This document shows positions 23,071-35,159 of a DNA stretch of 64,000 nucleotides, one piece after another (the stretch's first letter is position 1; each line of letters starts with the position of its first letter). This stretch comes from Glycine soja (lineage: Eukaryota; Streptophyta; Magnoliopsida; Fabales; Fabaceae). The stretch covers positions 34,230,913 through 34,294,912 of the forward strand of contig NC_041018.1 in NCBI RefSeq assembly GCF_004193775.1. Reading direction: 5' to 3'. Both the position numbers and the translations under genes were made by a program. Under the pieces are notes generated by a model. That model did not search any database and was not told the DNA's origin. It worked only from the letters and a program-made list of their open reading frames with translations.

Positions 23071-24523
23071 TGATAATAGCCAAAAGTAATTTAATATCAC
23101 ACATAATTTAAGGTGATTGTTTAGCATTTTTTATACATTGAGTCTTGTTTTAACTCAAATTAAGGAAAGATTAGGAATTATCACTTAGGATCTTTGTTTT
23201 GTTAGCTTTTAGGATTTCTTTTTGTTTTTGTAGAAAATTGAGTTAGAAAATGAAGTTAGATTCTACTCGCTTAAGTGTGGCTTGTTATGCGCTTAAGCGA
23301 GTCAAGACAAAACCATATAGAGGAATCTCTGACATGCCTCACTTAAGCAAGTCTTTCTTAATGCTTGAGTGAGAGGAACCTTGAAGGTAGAAGATGAAGT
23401 CAAACTCACTTTAGCGTGACATGATATATGGTTAAGCGAGCCAAGTCAAAGAGCATAATTGGATTCACTGGAAGCCTTCACTTAAGCCTTAGACTCAAAG
23501 TGCTTAAGCAAGGCAATGAAGCCTATGGAGGGACACAAAGACCTTGCTTAAGCGCAACATTTTATGCACTTAAGCGAGGAGAGTCAAAAGCTGAAGAATT
23601 TTAGAGCAGAAGACCTCGCCTATGCCAGATGTTACTCACACTTAAGCGCGAAGGTCACGATAGGCCTAAGCCTATATCAAAACATAAATGACATGAGATC
23701 TAATTGAAGGGCATTGAGGGTGCATTTGAAGAGAAACTTTCTGAGAGAAAACAAGACCATTCCTAGGGCTCTTAGCTGAGATTGATTACACATTTGTATG
23801 TTGGAATTTGACCATTGTAATCAAGCTATGAACAACTAATCTCTTTATCTGTCGAGGTTGGAAAGGATGAATCCAATTTCATGCAATACTCTCTTTTAAT
23901 ACAATTATTTAGATTTATTATTTTTCTTCCTCTCCCAATGCTTGTTCTAGATTAATCACCTATTAATTGGTCTTAGAAATAGATAGTTTAGTCGATAAAC
24001 ATTCGTTTGATTCCCAAACTAAGAAAAGTACCTAATTGAGATTAATTCTAGACATAGGTCAATATCAATTAGGCTTATTTAATTCTTAAACGTTAATGTT
24101 GGTCATTTACGTTAGTTTGCCAAGACATTGGGAATTAATCTAAATGACTTAGACTCTTCCGCCTAAGAGATTAGGGTTAGAATATAATCGTGAATTGGTA
24201 ATAAACTACACGAATAATTGAATTAATTAAGGTTATTGCATTAGAAAAGGGGGGAAACCATGTCTAACCCTGGCTATTCAAACCATTGATTTCTCACAAC
24301 AACATTGTCATTGTTCTACTACTAGTCTCTTTTAATGGCCTTTTACTCTTACGTTATTCTTTTACACATTCAAACACATTCAATTGAGAAATACTTCTAT
24401 GAAACCTTAGTTCTCAATCTAAATTGCCCAAATATCCACTAGTCCTCTGGGAGATGACTTAGAAGCAAGTCCTATTACTATTTTGAAACTTAGTTTCACT
24501 TGACCACACGAAAAATCTTAACA
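23071..24523. mobile_element. Solo LTR, 1453 bp, inserted in LINE ORF2
   Basis: Begins TGATAATAGCC and ends TCTTAACA. LINE coding sense stops at the left edge and resumes after the right edge. The flanking 5-mers ATTTA (23066-23070) and TTTTA (24524-24528) differ at one base and probably derive from one target site. It contains repeated GCTTAAGCG-type words at 23260-23660, characteristic of abundant gypsy LTRs in soybean. Confidence 0.7.
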
Positions 24524-27119
24524 TTTTACATAGGGGACAAGAATACTAGATATTTTCATGGCACAACTGTTGTTCGTAAAGAAGAAATAATGTAGAAATT
24601 CTTTAGAATGATGAGGCTGTTTGGGTAGATAACATGGAAGAGTTGGAAACAATGGGGACAAATTTTTAACAAACAACTTTTCCATGACCCTAGTGATTGC
24701 ACTATGTTTCTTGTTATCAACCATTTTCTAGGAATTGATGATCATCATCTTGATACCTTGGGAAGCACTATTAGTGAATAAAAAATATACAAGGCTATTA
24801 AAAGCATGAATGGCTAAAGCCCCTAGTTCAAATAGCCTCCAGGTTACTTTCTACAAATCTTTATGGAACATAATTGGTTCAACGTTGTGCAACTGGATCC
24901 ATGAACTGGAAGCAGATCCAGCTAAGATAGCAAACATCAATGGGAATATATCACCTTGATCCTAAACGTTGACAATGTGGTTGCCCTTAAACATATGCAC
25001 CCCATTAGCCTTTGTAATGCATGTATCCTATAAGGTGCTTACAAAAGTGTTGACTCAGAGACTTAGAGGTGTCATGGAAGGTCTAGTTAGCCCAAACTAG
25101 TGCAGCTTTGTCTAGAACAAACACAACAATGATAATATTATCATCACTCAGAATGTAATTCATTCCATGAAGATAAAGATTGGGAGGAAATGTTGGATGG
25201 AGATCAAAATTGACCTAAAGAAGGCTTATGATAGATTGAATTTGGACTTTGTCAGGGATACCTTGGAAGTTATTGGTCTCCTAAATGCTTTTGTGAATCT
25301 GGTTTGGGCTTGTATCACTTCTTCGAGCATGCAAATGCTTTGGAATGGAGATATGTCGGAGGAGTTCAAACCCACGAGAGGCATTAGACAAGGAGAGCAT
25401 GTCTCTCTTTATCGATTTATTTTATGTATGGGGCACTTGTCTCATATTATTGATATTGTTGTTGAGAATAATATGAAGTCCGATTCAAATCGCAAAAAAT
25501 GGTCCTCTCATTTGGCGTTCATAGATGACTTGATCCTTTTTTCTAAAGCTTCCTTGGAGCAGGTGGAGGTGATTTATACGTGTCTTGAGCTTTTCTACAA
25601 TAGCTCCAACCGAAAGGTTAGTCAAGAAAAAACTAGAATTTATTTTCTCTAACAATGTGGCAACTAATATCAAGGTGTAGATTAGTGAAACTTTTAGGTT
25701 TTGAAGGACGAATGACCTCGAGAAGTATTTAGGGGTCCTCATCATTCATAATAAGGCCTCTCGACATACTTTTCAATTCATCTTTGATAAGTTGAATCAA
25801 AGACTCAATAGTTGGAAGTCTAGGAAGCTTTCTTTGGTTGTTCATATCACTTTCACCAAGTCAGCTTTGGCGGTTGTGCACGATGATTTGGATAAAATGC
25901 AGAGGTTTTCTGTGGGGGTGGCAAGGACCGAAGACATATTCATATAGTGACTTGGCCAAATATTTGTAAGCTAAAATGTGAAAGGGGTCTGGGGATTCAT
26001 ACAACCCATCATACTAATAAGCTGTTTAAGATGAAAATTTGTTGGAAGCTTTGTAGTGATTCTAACAAGCTATGGGTTTAGGTTGTTAAATCCAAATATA
26101 AGTGTGGAGGGGACCTCCACCCTTGGTTAGCTCAGAAGGAAAAGAGCTCGAATTTCTTGCAAGGAGTGTGTCATGCTTGACCTTTAATTAAAGAAAACCT
26201 CTAATGGCGTGTGTGAGATGGGTGTAGAACCGAATTCTGGTTGGACCCGTGGATTCCACATAAGGTTCCATTGGTTAGTAAAGCCTTTCTTTTCATTCCT
26301 GAACCTGAGTTAACAAAGTATGTGGTTGATTATTGCAAGCCTGACTGGTCATGGGATCTTAGTAGCTTTGTCCTGTATTTGCCTCAGGATATTTTGGATA
26401 TTGTTGTAGCTCTTCCCACTCTAGCTAAAGCTCCTGATCCAAATATCCTTGCATGGAATCATTCAATAAATGGGTTGTTCTAGATGAATTTGGCCTATGA
26501 TGTCATTCAATCTTCCATTTTCCTCTACTCATCACATTATCTTTAGTTCCCTGTGGAGTTGGAGGGGGCCTGAACGGGTAAAGACCTTTCTTTGGAAAGT
26601 ACCCCAAAAAGGTCTCTTAACTACTATTTTCAGAGTTAAGAGGCACCTAAGAATGGACCCTAGCTATAATATTTGTCTTAATGGGGAAGAGGATGCCTTG
26701 CATGCTATTAGAGATTATGCTTTGGCCAATATTGTTTAGAATAAAGTAGTTAGGTGTGTGTTTGATGATGATTTCTTTACTATGGATATCCTCAAGTAGA
26801 TTAATGATAACCTGACAAAGCCCAATGTCCATAGATCTTAATGGTTACAATCTTTGTTGTCGCGTTGGATGAGATATGGCTTATGAAAAATGATGCTTTT
26901 TTTCATAATACAATGTTGAATATTAATGCCGAAAATCTAGCTCTCTCTATTTATGTGCATGCTAGTTAGATCAAGAATGCTTTCTTTGAGGTTTCTCCAA
27001 GCTTCCCTCGTAATCCTCTTGATCATAATTTTTCTAATATTCATTGGGTCAGCCCCTCCGAGGGAACATTGAATTGTGATGGGGTTGTTTATGCTGGAAG
27101 ACAAGCATCATATGGTGGT

Positions 27120-27229
27120 GTCTTACGGATCATTTTAGATCCTTTGTTTCTACCTCCACTTGTAATTTAGGTTTGTCTTACGGATCATTTTAGATCCTTT
27201 GTTTCTACCTCCATTTGTAATTTAGGTTC
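27120..27229 (+). repeat. 55-bp tandem duplication in the LINE RNase H region
   Basis: GTCTTACGGATCATTTTAGA... occurs at 27120-27174 and again at 27175-27229, with one C/T difference. Because 55 is not a multiple of three it breaks the frame. Confidence 0.9.
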
Positions 27230-27370
27230 TTGTTTTGTGCTAGAATCTGAATTGTGGGCTATTTACCATGGTTTAAAGCTTATTTAAGACAAAGGAATTG
27301 TTGGGAACATTGTGATGGAATCTAATTCCTTTAACATTATAGTTCAAATGTTGAATGATGGTTGCAATAG

Positions 27371-29222
27371 GCAACACTCTAGCTAATAATGGTCCGAAGA
27401 ACAAAGTCATTCCAAAAGACCCTCGATGGAGTAGGAAAAAGGGAGATGACATCACCACTCAAGCTCTTGGCTATGGAGTGGGTAATTATACTAGAGGATT
27501 AGTGAAAAACATCATGTTCGAGGTTGGTTGATTTTCTTCTCTTTTTCATTTGTCAGGCTTGTGACATTAAACAAGCACTATCTAGAACACAACCCATGAC
27601 TTGTATCTATTTATTTACACCTTTTCACAAAATTTCATTTCATTTAATAAGTCAAATTGTCTGTCAGTACAAGGATCATGGTCATTTTACCATGGCCCAT
27701 GAATTTTAGCATTAGAATTGACCATAACTGTGATCATTTAACCATGGCCCATGCATGTATCATCAGAATCAAGTACGGTCGTGGTAAAATGACCATGACC
27801 TAGGTAGTTAGTGTCAATTTGAGCACGACCGTGGTAAAAAAAATATTTTTTTTCTTCTTTTCTATTCTTTTTCTACTACTTATTCCACCTCCATCTTAGG
27901 GAGGTTTATTTTCTATTTTCCTTGATTTTTTTTAGTTTCATGTTTGGTTGTTTTTCATTTTCAATATTTCATTTTCACTTTGTCTTTATTTCTAGTTTTA
28001 GGCTACCTTTTATTTTGTTGTATGGATTGAGTGCAATGCATGCATAAAGTGTAGGGAAGGATATCTCCCCAACTTTGAGCTTATATGATATATGTGATTT
28101 CTTGCATTATTCTGATTCCATCATTGTGTGAAAAATTTATTGGATTTAGAATTTTGTGTTTTCAGTTATTCCCCCTATATAAATATGTGCGCGTGCGTGT
28201 ATTTGGGTAAAAATTGAGATTTTCTAAAGGAGGGAACATTAGTATGCATGATTGTGAATTGTTCTTAAGAGCTATCCTTAGACATGTGAGTTTTGGACCT
28301 TATTTCTCATGATGTGTGTGATTTGATGCTTTTAGTAACATTATTTTATTCTCTATTTTGACACACTTATCTTTGGATGAATTCTGATTTTTTTTTTAAA
28401 GATGAGACATTAGTAAGCTTCCTTGAGACCTGTGATTTTCTTTTGATAAATTTTCCCTTAGTTGACCATTTTTTTAGCCGAAATGATTAGTTCCATTGGT
28501 CCCTTGCACTGTGATTATGTGAAATATTAATGTGAGGAAAAAAAAAGGGAATGAATGTATTTTGTAGGTTGTGCTATTCCCAACTCCTTCTCTCAAGTGA
28601 AATAAAAAATAAGAAAGGGTGATTGATGAATAAAAAGAAAGAAGATAACTTTTTTTTGAGAAAAAGCTTGCAAATAAAAAGGAAAAGAGAGCAATCCCCA
28701 AAGAAAATATGAGAAAGAAGGAAAAAGGGATAAAAAATTCAAAACCAAAAGGAAGGTGCAAAAATAGATGAAAGTTCCCTTTATTATTGAGTATTTTATA
28801 TGAATGAGTGGAAACCTTTGATTAGCCTATTTGTTTTCAGTATCAACCTTACATTACATGCATGGCCTCATTACGACCCATTATGTCTTACTTATTATGA
28901 ATTTTTGGGTTTTATTTGAATTGAGTTGATTGATTTATAGAGTTGTGAATGTGTTATTTAATTGTGATTATGAGTGTAATTATTCATTTCTCTAAACACC
29001 AAGAGATAGTGAGCAGAGTGAACTTGAAGCTTTTTAAAACAATTTGCATGTTAATTATAAGCCTAATGGATTCCTGAGTTAATCTTTGATACCACTATGT
29101 GTGAGTTTTAGTTCTGAATAAATGGGGAATTTCTGATGCATGAGTTCTAACTTGAAAGAATTTCTTTAACTGGAAATTAGAATAATTGCTTGAGGACAAG
29201 CAATGCTTAACTGTGGGCAAGT
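27371..29222 (+). mobile_element. 3' internal part of a gypsy-type element
   Basis: No protein is readable. The stretch just before the LTR (GAGGACAAGCAATGCTTAAC, then TGTGGGCAAGT) is the polypurine-tract context of plant gypsy elements, so the preceding T-rich 1.3 kb is best read as its 3' untranslated internal region. ACCATGG / GGTCGTGGT words at 27675-27835 resemble words inside the LTR at 29400-29450 and may be a remnant of a 5' LTR. The boundary with the LINE is not resolved. Confidence 0.45.
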
Positions 29223-29651
29223 TGATAAACCATAATTTGAGTGATATTTTATGTGAGTTTTCGTGCTATTTCAACTATTTTCTTGGCAGAACTCACGTTT
29301 GGGCATTAGTTTTTACCTTGCAGAAGTACAATTGCTCAATCAAGTGGAAAATGCACAATTTCATGAAACTCTGGTGCTATTTTCACTTGAAAATGATCGT
29401 GATACATTGACCACGGTCGTGGTCAACTAGTAAGGCCATGGTCAATCATAAGAGCCATCATCATTTCACAACATCTCAATCTTCAGCGCTAGGATCCCGA
29501 TAACTGTCGTTGTGAATATCACCGTGACCGTAGCAAACTTAATTAAGAAAAACTATCTTTAGGTATCTAATTAAAGTAATTATAGGGATCTAATCAAAAT
29601 ATTTATCTATAATGCACCTAATTAAAGTAATTATCTTTAGAGATCATATTA

Positions 29652-29706
<55 letters not shown>

Positions 29707-30571
29707 AAGTTGGAGTCTGTACTTCAGGGATTCAAAATTCATTATACAATTTATGTTTTTAAAGAGATTTTGAGAGGAGAGCTACACTGGAAACAATTAG
29801 GGTTCGAATTTGTAAGGGTTTTTTTATCTCTTTTATTTCTAATGCAATAGTGTATGATGTTTAGTTATTCTACGACCATGGTTGGCTAAATCCCTTAGAA
29901 CTCGGATTGTGATGTAGTTATACCCATGTACTCTAGTTCCTCTTTTTTAATAAAGTTCTTCGATGTTATTCAATTAATTGTATCTTTCGATCACTTTCAC
30001 TTCTATGTTGGAATTGATCACTTTGATTATTAATTAATTATGTGTTTGTGAGCATCTTTTCATAATTAACTGACCTATAGAATAATAGGGTTCATAAAGC
30101 TTGTATGACCAAACTGATGGCATGGATTCCCTTCTTACAAATCTTTCTATTATTCATCCTTAACCCTAAATTAAATCTCAAATGACTAATTCAGGATTGA
30201 TTTAGGGGGAAGAGTATTCTCAGACCTTTACCATAGGCTGATAATTAAAGCAAAAGGTATTAGGCGATTAATTGATAAATGCGAGTTCTTAATTAAAATA
30301 TGAACTAGGGGAAAAATGATATATGTGAAATCATAATCTGAGTCACTTTTCTTTGTTCATATCTTTTCTTGAAATTGTTATTTTTATTTTCTTGAACGCA
30401 AACACAAACAATCTCCAACTCAAGATAAAAACCTAAAATTATTTAGTTTATGCGATTTAAATTTTTTGAGAACACAACTAGTCTCTAGGGTAGAATATTT
30501 GGACTTTTAAGTCCACTGTTGCTACTGCATAAGGTACACTTGCCCTTAGCGAGTACATATTCTACACATCA
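29223..30571 (+). repeat. Gypsy-type 3' LTR
   Basis: Begins TGATAAACCATAATTTG immediately after the purine-rich GTGGGCAAGT and ends TCTACACATCA, giving TGAT/ATCA inverted termini and a length of 1349 bp. Includes an AT microsatellite at 29651-29703 and a GACCACGGTCGTGGTC palindrome near 29410. No matching 5' LTR was found in the window. Confidence 0.65.
29651..29703. repeat. (AT)n microsatellite
   Basis: About 50 bp of uninterrupted AT dinucleotides inside the gypsy LTR. Confidence 0.95.
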
Positions 30572-30633
30572 ACGATCACAACACATCCTCAACCAACATA
30601 CTCTAGTCATGCACTATATGCAGACACGATTCC

Positions 30634-31047
30634 ATGGAGATTTTCATCAGTGGAGCGATTAACATACTCAAATCCTTTAACACAGCCCATCACATGATCA
30701 TTTTGGGAATCACCGATATTGATCATGGAAAGAAATTAATGGATTTGTCACAATCAGTGTATGTGGGTGGTAGGTTACCACAACACAAGATTTATCGGTA
30801 TCTTGATCTCGATGTGGAATCATTTGTCCGTCCCATCCCAAGGCCTATGTACATGACCCCACCAATCTTCCTGACACTAGATTGTGGCTATAGTACTCCC
30901 ACCACAACTTACGTGTCAACTTGTATCCCTAGTCACCATCCAGTGTGGATTCATTCATATAAAATTAAACAACATATCCATAGTCATCATCCACTATGGA
31001 TTAATCCAACAACAACATATCCACAACCATCACCCACTATGGACTAA
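30634..31047 (+). CDS. Hypothetical ORF overlapping a minisatellite
   Basis: A 137-codon open frame. The first 80 codons look protein-like (HHMIILGITDIDHGKKLMDL, then YVGGRLPQHKIYRYLDLDVE and a Pro-Arg-rich RPIPRPMYMTPP). The last part is only the translated minisatellite (HHP.W repeats). No family is recognised. It directly follows the gypsy LTR, so it may be an older element fragment. No promoter or splice context supports expression. Confidence 0.25.
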   Translation: MEIFISGAINILKSFNTAHHMIILGITDIDHGKKLMDLSQSVYVGGRLPQHKIYRYLDLDVESFVRPIPRPMYMTPPIFLTLDCGYSTPTTTYVSTCIPSHHPVWIHSYKIKQHIHSHHPLWINPTTTYPQPSPTMD

Positions 31048-31152
31048 TCCAACAACAACAACTTATCCACAGTCATCATCCACTGTGGAGTCATGCTTTT
31101 ACGCATGGAAAATCCTTCAAAAACATGTACAGAATCATCATCCATTGTGGAC
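30930..31152. repeat. Minisatellite of hairpin-forming units
   Basis: About five units around a CATCATCCACTRTGGA core. Two are perfect 8-bp stem palindromes: TCCATAGT/ACTATGGA (30977-30984 with 30993-31000) and TCCACAGT/ACTGTGGA (31066-31073 with 31082-31089), both with an 8-nt CATCATCC-type loop. The others, near 30930, 31020 and 31125, are imperfect. Confidence 0.75.
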
Positions 31153-31159
31153 TTAAAGA

Positions 31160-33105
31160 TAAAGAAGAAATCAAAGTTAACCAGAATTGATTGAACACAC
31201 AACACTAGATGCAAATCTTCGGATGTAACTCTCGATCTAGACACCCACTCTACAGAATCAAAGCAAGCAAAGTCCTTAAATTTTTAACTTAAAAAAATAG
31301 TTTCGAACACTTTGTAATTTTTCTAAAATCTAAAAAAAAATTGAATTAAAGTCATATTAGAAATTTTTAAGAACTTTGTACAAAATGAAAGGAAAAGTTT
31401 AAGATAAAATAACAATATGACCTCTTTGGTCTAAAACTGAAATACCAACAAGTTAGGAAATCTAACTATTCTCTATTGAAAACAAATAGTATGCCATTTT
31501 AAAGGCTTGGTAATCTACTTTTAAAAATAATAGAACCCTAGGAAAATTAAAGATTTACAAAATAAAATAAAATCATAATAACATTTTAGTGGGCAAAATC
31601 CAAATTTGTCTTCTATACAAAAAGTATACTTTTATGTTCAAAATCTCAACCCATTTCAAAGGTATTGTAGAAAACTTTCATCTCATGTTGTAATCTGGCA
31701 TGAAGAGTAATAATTTTCCAACTCATTGTGTATGAAGAGAATTGAAACTTTCTCAAACACATCAAAAGCTTGAAAGCATGCTTCTTTACTGCACATGGGT
31801 CAGTTTCCAGAAAATCCTTGAAATAGAAATATGATGAATTAGAAAACAAGTCATATACCTTTAGAAATCTTGAAATGTATACTTTATAACCTTATAACTT
31901 GTTTTTGAATACCATTTTTGTAGAAATACAAAATTGAAAAGCAAGTTACTATGTTCAGTCACGTTCTCCTGCTTGGAAGATCAACTTTTGAAGACCATAT
32001 CTCCTTCAATTCCCAACTTTTTTAAAGGTTTCATGTTCCACAACTTTATCCCCGAATGTCCATTTTTATGTCCAACAAACAGAATCAAATTTCGTTGACC
32101 ATAGACAAAGTTCTCGCAAAAATACTAACACAAGTTCAGATGAAACTGCACCAGACAAAAAACATTTTATTTTTTATAAAAAATATATTCCCACTCAATC
32201 AACTTACATCACAAAAAATGATCCAAATAACACTTCCAACAACAACACGCATCACAACAGATCCATACACCAAAGAATACATGAAAAGAAGAAACTTTCC
32301 TTACCTCAAAGAGATGATAAAACCTAGAGTATTTGGAGAGTAGGAGACACGTAGAAGAAATTTAGTTGCTTAGACAAGGTCTTGAATAAATCAGCATTAA
32401 TTGTATATTAAGCCAAGAAGAAAAGAATAATTTTCTAGCTTTCAATGTTCCTTAAGCTCATGAGTGATCAAGTAGCTTAAGAGATAACGGAAAAAATTAA
32501 GCTAATTAAATTTCTAACTATAAAGTAGTAAATATAAGACTTATTAATTTTAATTTAGGGCATAAGAAAATTTAGAATGTCTCGTAGAATTTCCAAAATC
32601 ATATTTTGTGGAACTGCGTTAAAGTATTTTTATTTTAATAAATAGTAATGGAGTAAAATAATTTTTTACAAGGACCTAATTATAGTCATTAGAGACTAAT
32701 TATAATTAAATCATTCACTCTTCTTGATGGTTCGTCCACTTTTGCAGTGAATTCATACACTGTCAGTATGTTTCGCCTTCCCTGTAGTAGAATTTAAACT
32801 AAAACTTACACCAAAAAATCACACATATTTATCAATTGAATTTTTTTATTAAGAAAATATAATTATCTCTTGTAGTTATTATTTTTATCACTTTATCATG
32901 CATTTGAAAAATAAGGTGTTATAGAATGAGTTTTCCCAGTGAATGTGTATTTTTTATTCTCCTCGTAGTTGGGTTCAAATCTCTAATAGATTCTTCTGCT
33001 GTAAATTTCTATCGTCGTTTCTAGTTTTGGGCTTTTAGCCCCCTCATTTACCAAATATAAAATTAGTTATGTTTTCTCGAAAGAAACAATTATTTCTCTC
33101 TCATA
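31160..33105. other. Intergenic, no gene recognised
   Basis: AT-rich. A Lys/Ile-rich open frame at 32056-32343 (95 codons) and a minus-strand one at 31646-31849 carry no pattern I recognise. No RNA gene or element end is seen. Confidence 0.5.
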
Positions 33106-33149
33106 TCTATATAATTATACAAACAAGGTCTTCACTACTTTTTCTCTGT

Positions 33150-33560
33150 CTTGTTGACACCTGTCCACTGTCAATTCTCTGTCCTGTTGACACCTGTCCA
33201 GTTATAGACCTTCTTTTATGCTTCTTTGCTCATTGCCACGTGAAGGCTTTCTCCTTTCGGAAGGTTTGTGTTTTACAAGGCCCATTCTCTCTTCTTTGTG
33301 TCAGCTGTTGCAATTCCTTATTTCCACAACCTCCAAGCCACGTGTCACTTTCTAATTGCCGGATTTCACCGCACCATTTAATTCTCCTTAATTCCAAAAC
33401 TTTCTTTTCTCTCTTCCATTTCTCTTGCATTCGTCCAGATTTTTCTCCTCCTCTTTCTTCTCTTTCTTTCCCTTTCTCTCACTGCTCATTTCTTCTTCTT
33501 CCTGTATTCTTTTTTTACTCTCACTTGAACTACAATGGTAGAGGACGTGTGTTTCCTCTA
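33150..33560 (+). promoter_or_regulatory. Leader-like module, copy 1
   Basis: Contains CCTGTTGACACCTGTCC (twice, about 33150-33205), then GAAGGTTTGTGTTTTACAAG, GGCCCATTCTCTC and GTCAGCTGTTGCAATTCC, then a CT-rich tract ending before an ATG at 33535. Diverged relatives are at 39640-40010 and 40495-40760. A CT-rich tract before an ATG resembles a plant 5' UTR; the promoter role is inference. Confidence 0.45.
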
Positions 33561-34692
33561 CAAGGTACTTCTTTTCTACTTCCGTATTGCTCCTTTTTAC
33601 CGTCAAACGCGTATGGTTTTTTTTTTTTCCATTTGTGCGCTGACCCCTTTATCTCACTTTTCACTTCTTCTTTTGTTCTTCTCTTTTTCCCTTTTGAACT
33701 ACAATGGTAGAAGTCGTGTGTTTATTTATGCAGAGAAGGTGGAAGAACACATTAAAGCTGCAATTTTTATCTCAAAAAATCGAAGAGTGCAGGTTCGTAA
33801 ACACAAAAGCTTAAATTGACCCCTTTCTTCTTCTTCTTCTTCTTCTTCTTCTTCTTCTTCTTCTTCTTCTTCTTCTTCTTCTGTTCTTCTCTTTTTCCCT
33901 CTTGAACTACAATGGTAGAAGTCGTGTGTTTATTTATGCAGAGAAGGTGGAAGAACACATTAAAGCTGCGATTTTTATCTCAAAAAATCCAAGAGTGCAG
34001 GTTCGTAAACACAAAAGCTTAAATTGACCCCTTTCTTCTTCTTCTTCTTCTTCTTCTTCTTCTTCTTCTTCTTCTTCTTCTTCTTCTTTTCTTCTCTTTT
34101 TCCCTCTTGAACTACAATGGTAGAAGTCGTGTATTTATTTATGCAGAGAAGATGGAAGAACACATTAAAGCTGCGATTTTTATCTCAAAAAATCTAAGAG
34201 TGCAGGTTCGTAAACACAAAAGCTTAAATTGACCCCTTTCTTCTTCTTCTTCTTCTTCTTCGTGTGTTTATTTATGCAGAGAAGGTGGAAGAACACATTA
34301 GAGCTGCGATTTTTATCTCAAAAAATCCAAGAGTACAGGTTCGTATACACAAAAGCTTAATTTTTTTTTGGTGTTCTGCCTTTATTTTGTTTTCTAACTT
34401 CTCACGCTATAAAAGTTTACATTTTTTGTGTTCCTCAGCCTTCTCTGATGTGCTCATTGCTTCCTATGCTCAACTTTTTGTGTTTTCGTCCTTTTTTGGT
34501 TGTGTAATGGTTCGATATATTTTTTGGCATGTTGTATGCAGACAAGGTGGAAGAACACATTAAAGCTGCCATTTTTATCTCAAAAACTCCATGACTACAG
34601 GTTCGTAAACACAAAAGCTCAATTTTTTTTGGTGTTCTGCCTTTATTTTGTTTTTTTTTCATTTGTGTGCTGACCCTTTTCTCTCACTTCTC

Positions 34693-34723
<31 letters not shown>

Positions 34724-35140
34724 CTTCTTCTTCTTCTTCTTCTTCTCTTTTTCTCTCTTAAACTACAATGGTAGAAGACGTGTGTTTATTTATGCAGAGA
34801 AGGTGGAAGAACACATTAAAGCTGCAATTTTTATCTCAAAAAATCCAAGAGTACAGGTTCGTAAACACAAAAGCTTAAATTTTTTTGGGTGTTCTGCCTT
34901 TATTTTGTTTTCTGACTTCTCAAGATATAAAAGTTTACATTTTTTTGTGTTCCTCAGCCTTCTCCAACGTGCTCATTGCTTCCTATGCTTAGCTTTTTGT
35001 GTTTTCGTCCTTTTTTGATTGTGTAATGGTTCGATATATTTTTTGACATGTGTGCAGAGAAGGTGGAAGAACACATTAAAGTTGCGATTTTTATCTCAAA
35101 AACTTCATGAGTACAGGTTCGTTAACATAAAAGCTTAAAT
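33530..35140 (+). repeat. Array of 36-codon micro-ORF/exon units with TTC microsatellites
   Basis: About eight copies of one unit. Four full ones begin at ATG 33704, 33912, 34117 and 34768; partial ones lie at about 33535, 34259, 34540 and 35050. Full copies run 111 nt from ATG to TAA (MVEVVCLFMQRRWKNTLKLQ... in the first). Three stay open; the copy at 34117-34227 has a TAA at codon 27. The core is also bounded by ATGCAG| and GTGCAG|GTTCG, so it could equally be a repeated 59-nt exon. A second frame across it (EKVEEHIKAAIFISKNPRVQ) is open too. Spacers are TTC runs (about 33824-33881, 34033-34087, 34238-34261, 34694-34745) or a T-rich text containing GTGTTCTGCCTTTATTTTG. Periods are about 205-208 bp, then about 260 bp. 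Confidence 0.75.
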
Positions 35141-35159
35141 TTTTTGGGGTGTTCTTCCT

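Larger units (their letters stand above)
10100..27370 (+). mobile_element. L1-type LINE, plus strand, interrupted by two insertions
   Basis: ORF1 starts near 10.1 kb and is cut at 10803 by a CACTA element. It resumes at 21006, followed by ORF2 (22040-27370), which is cut by a solo LTR at 23071-24523. Subtracting both inserts leaves about 5.6 kb, a normal size for a plant L1. Neither a clear 5' end nor a poly-A tail is seen. Stops and frameshifts throughout show it is not active. Confidence 0.8.
22040..27370 (+). pseudogene. LINE ORF2: endonuclease, reverse transcriptase, zf-RVT, RNase H; broken
   Basis: It opens with MNLICWNYKGVG, the WN.rG start of the apurinic-type endonuclease, followed by LLCLLETHSS. 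The solo LTR at 23071-24523 interrupts it before GDKNTRYFHGTTVV. The reverse transcriptase is clearest at 25167-25652: motif A IDLKKAYDRL, motif B RGIRQGEHVS, and motif C FIDDLILF in place of the usual FADD. Near 26530-26740 a zf-RVT-like block follows (FLWKV...C...E.DALH). The RNase H region at 27040-27350 has LNCDGVVYAGRQASYGG and LESELWAIYHGLKLI. A 55-bp tandem duplication at 27120-27229 shifts the frame. Many stops; inactive. The 3' end after about 27370 is unclear. Confidence 0.8.

Noticed and set aside
33069..33710. 213-codon plus-strand frame before the array
   Set aside because: Ser/Phe/Leu-rich translation of a CT-rich leader; the same low-complexity frame appears in the other leader copies.
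33767..34163. Minus-strand frames with 18-20 consecutive lysines
   Set aside because: They are translations of the TTC microsatellites, not proteins.
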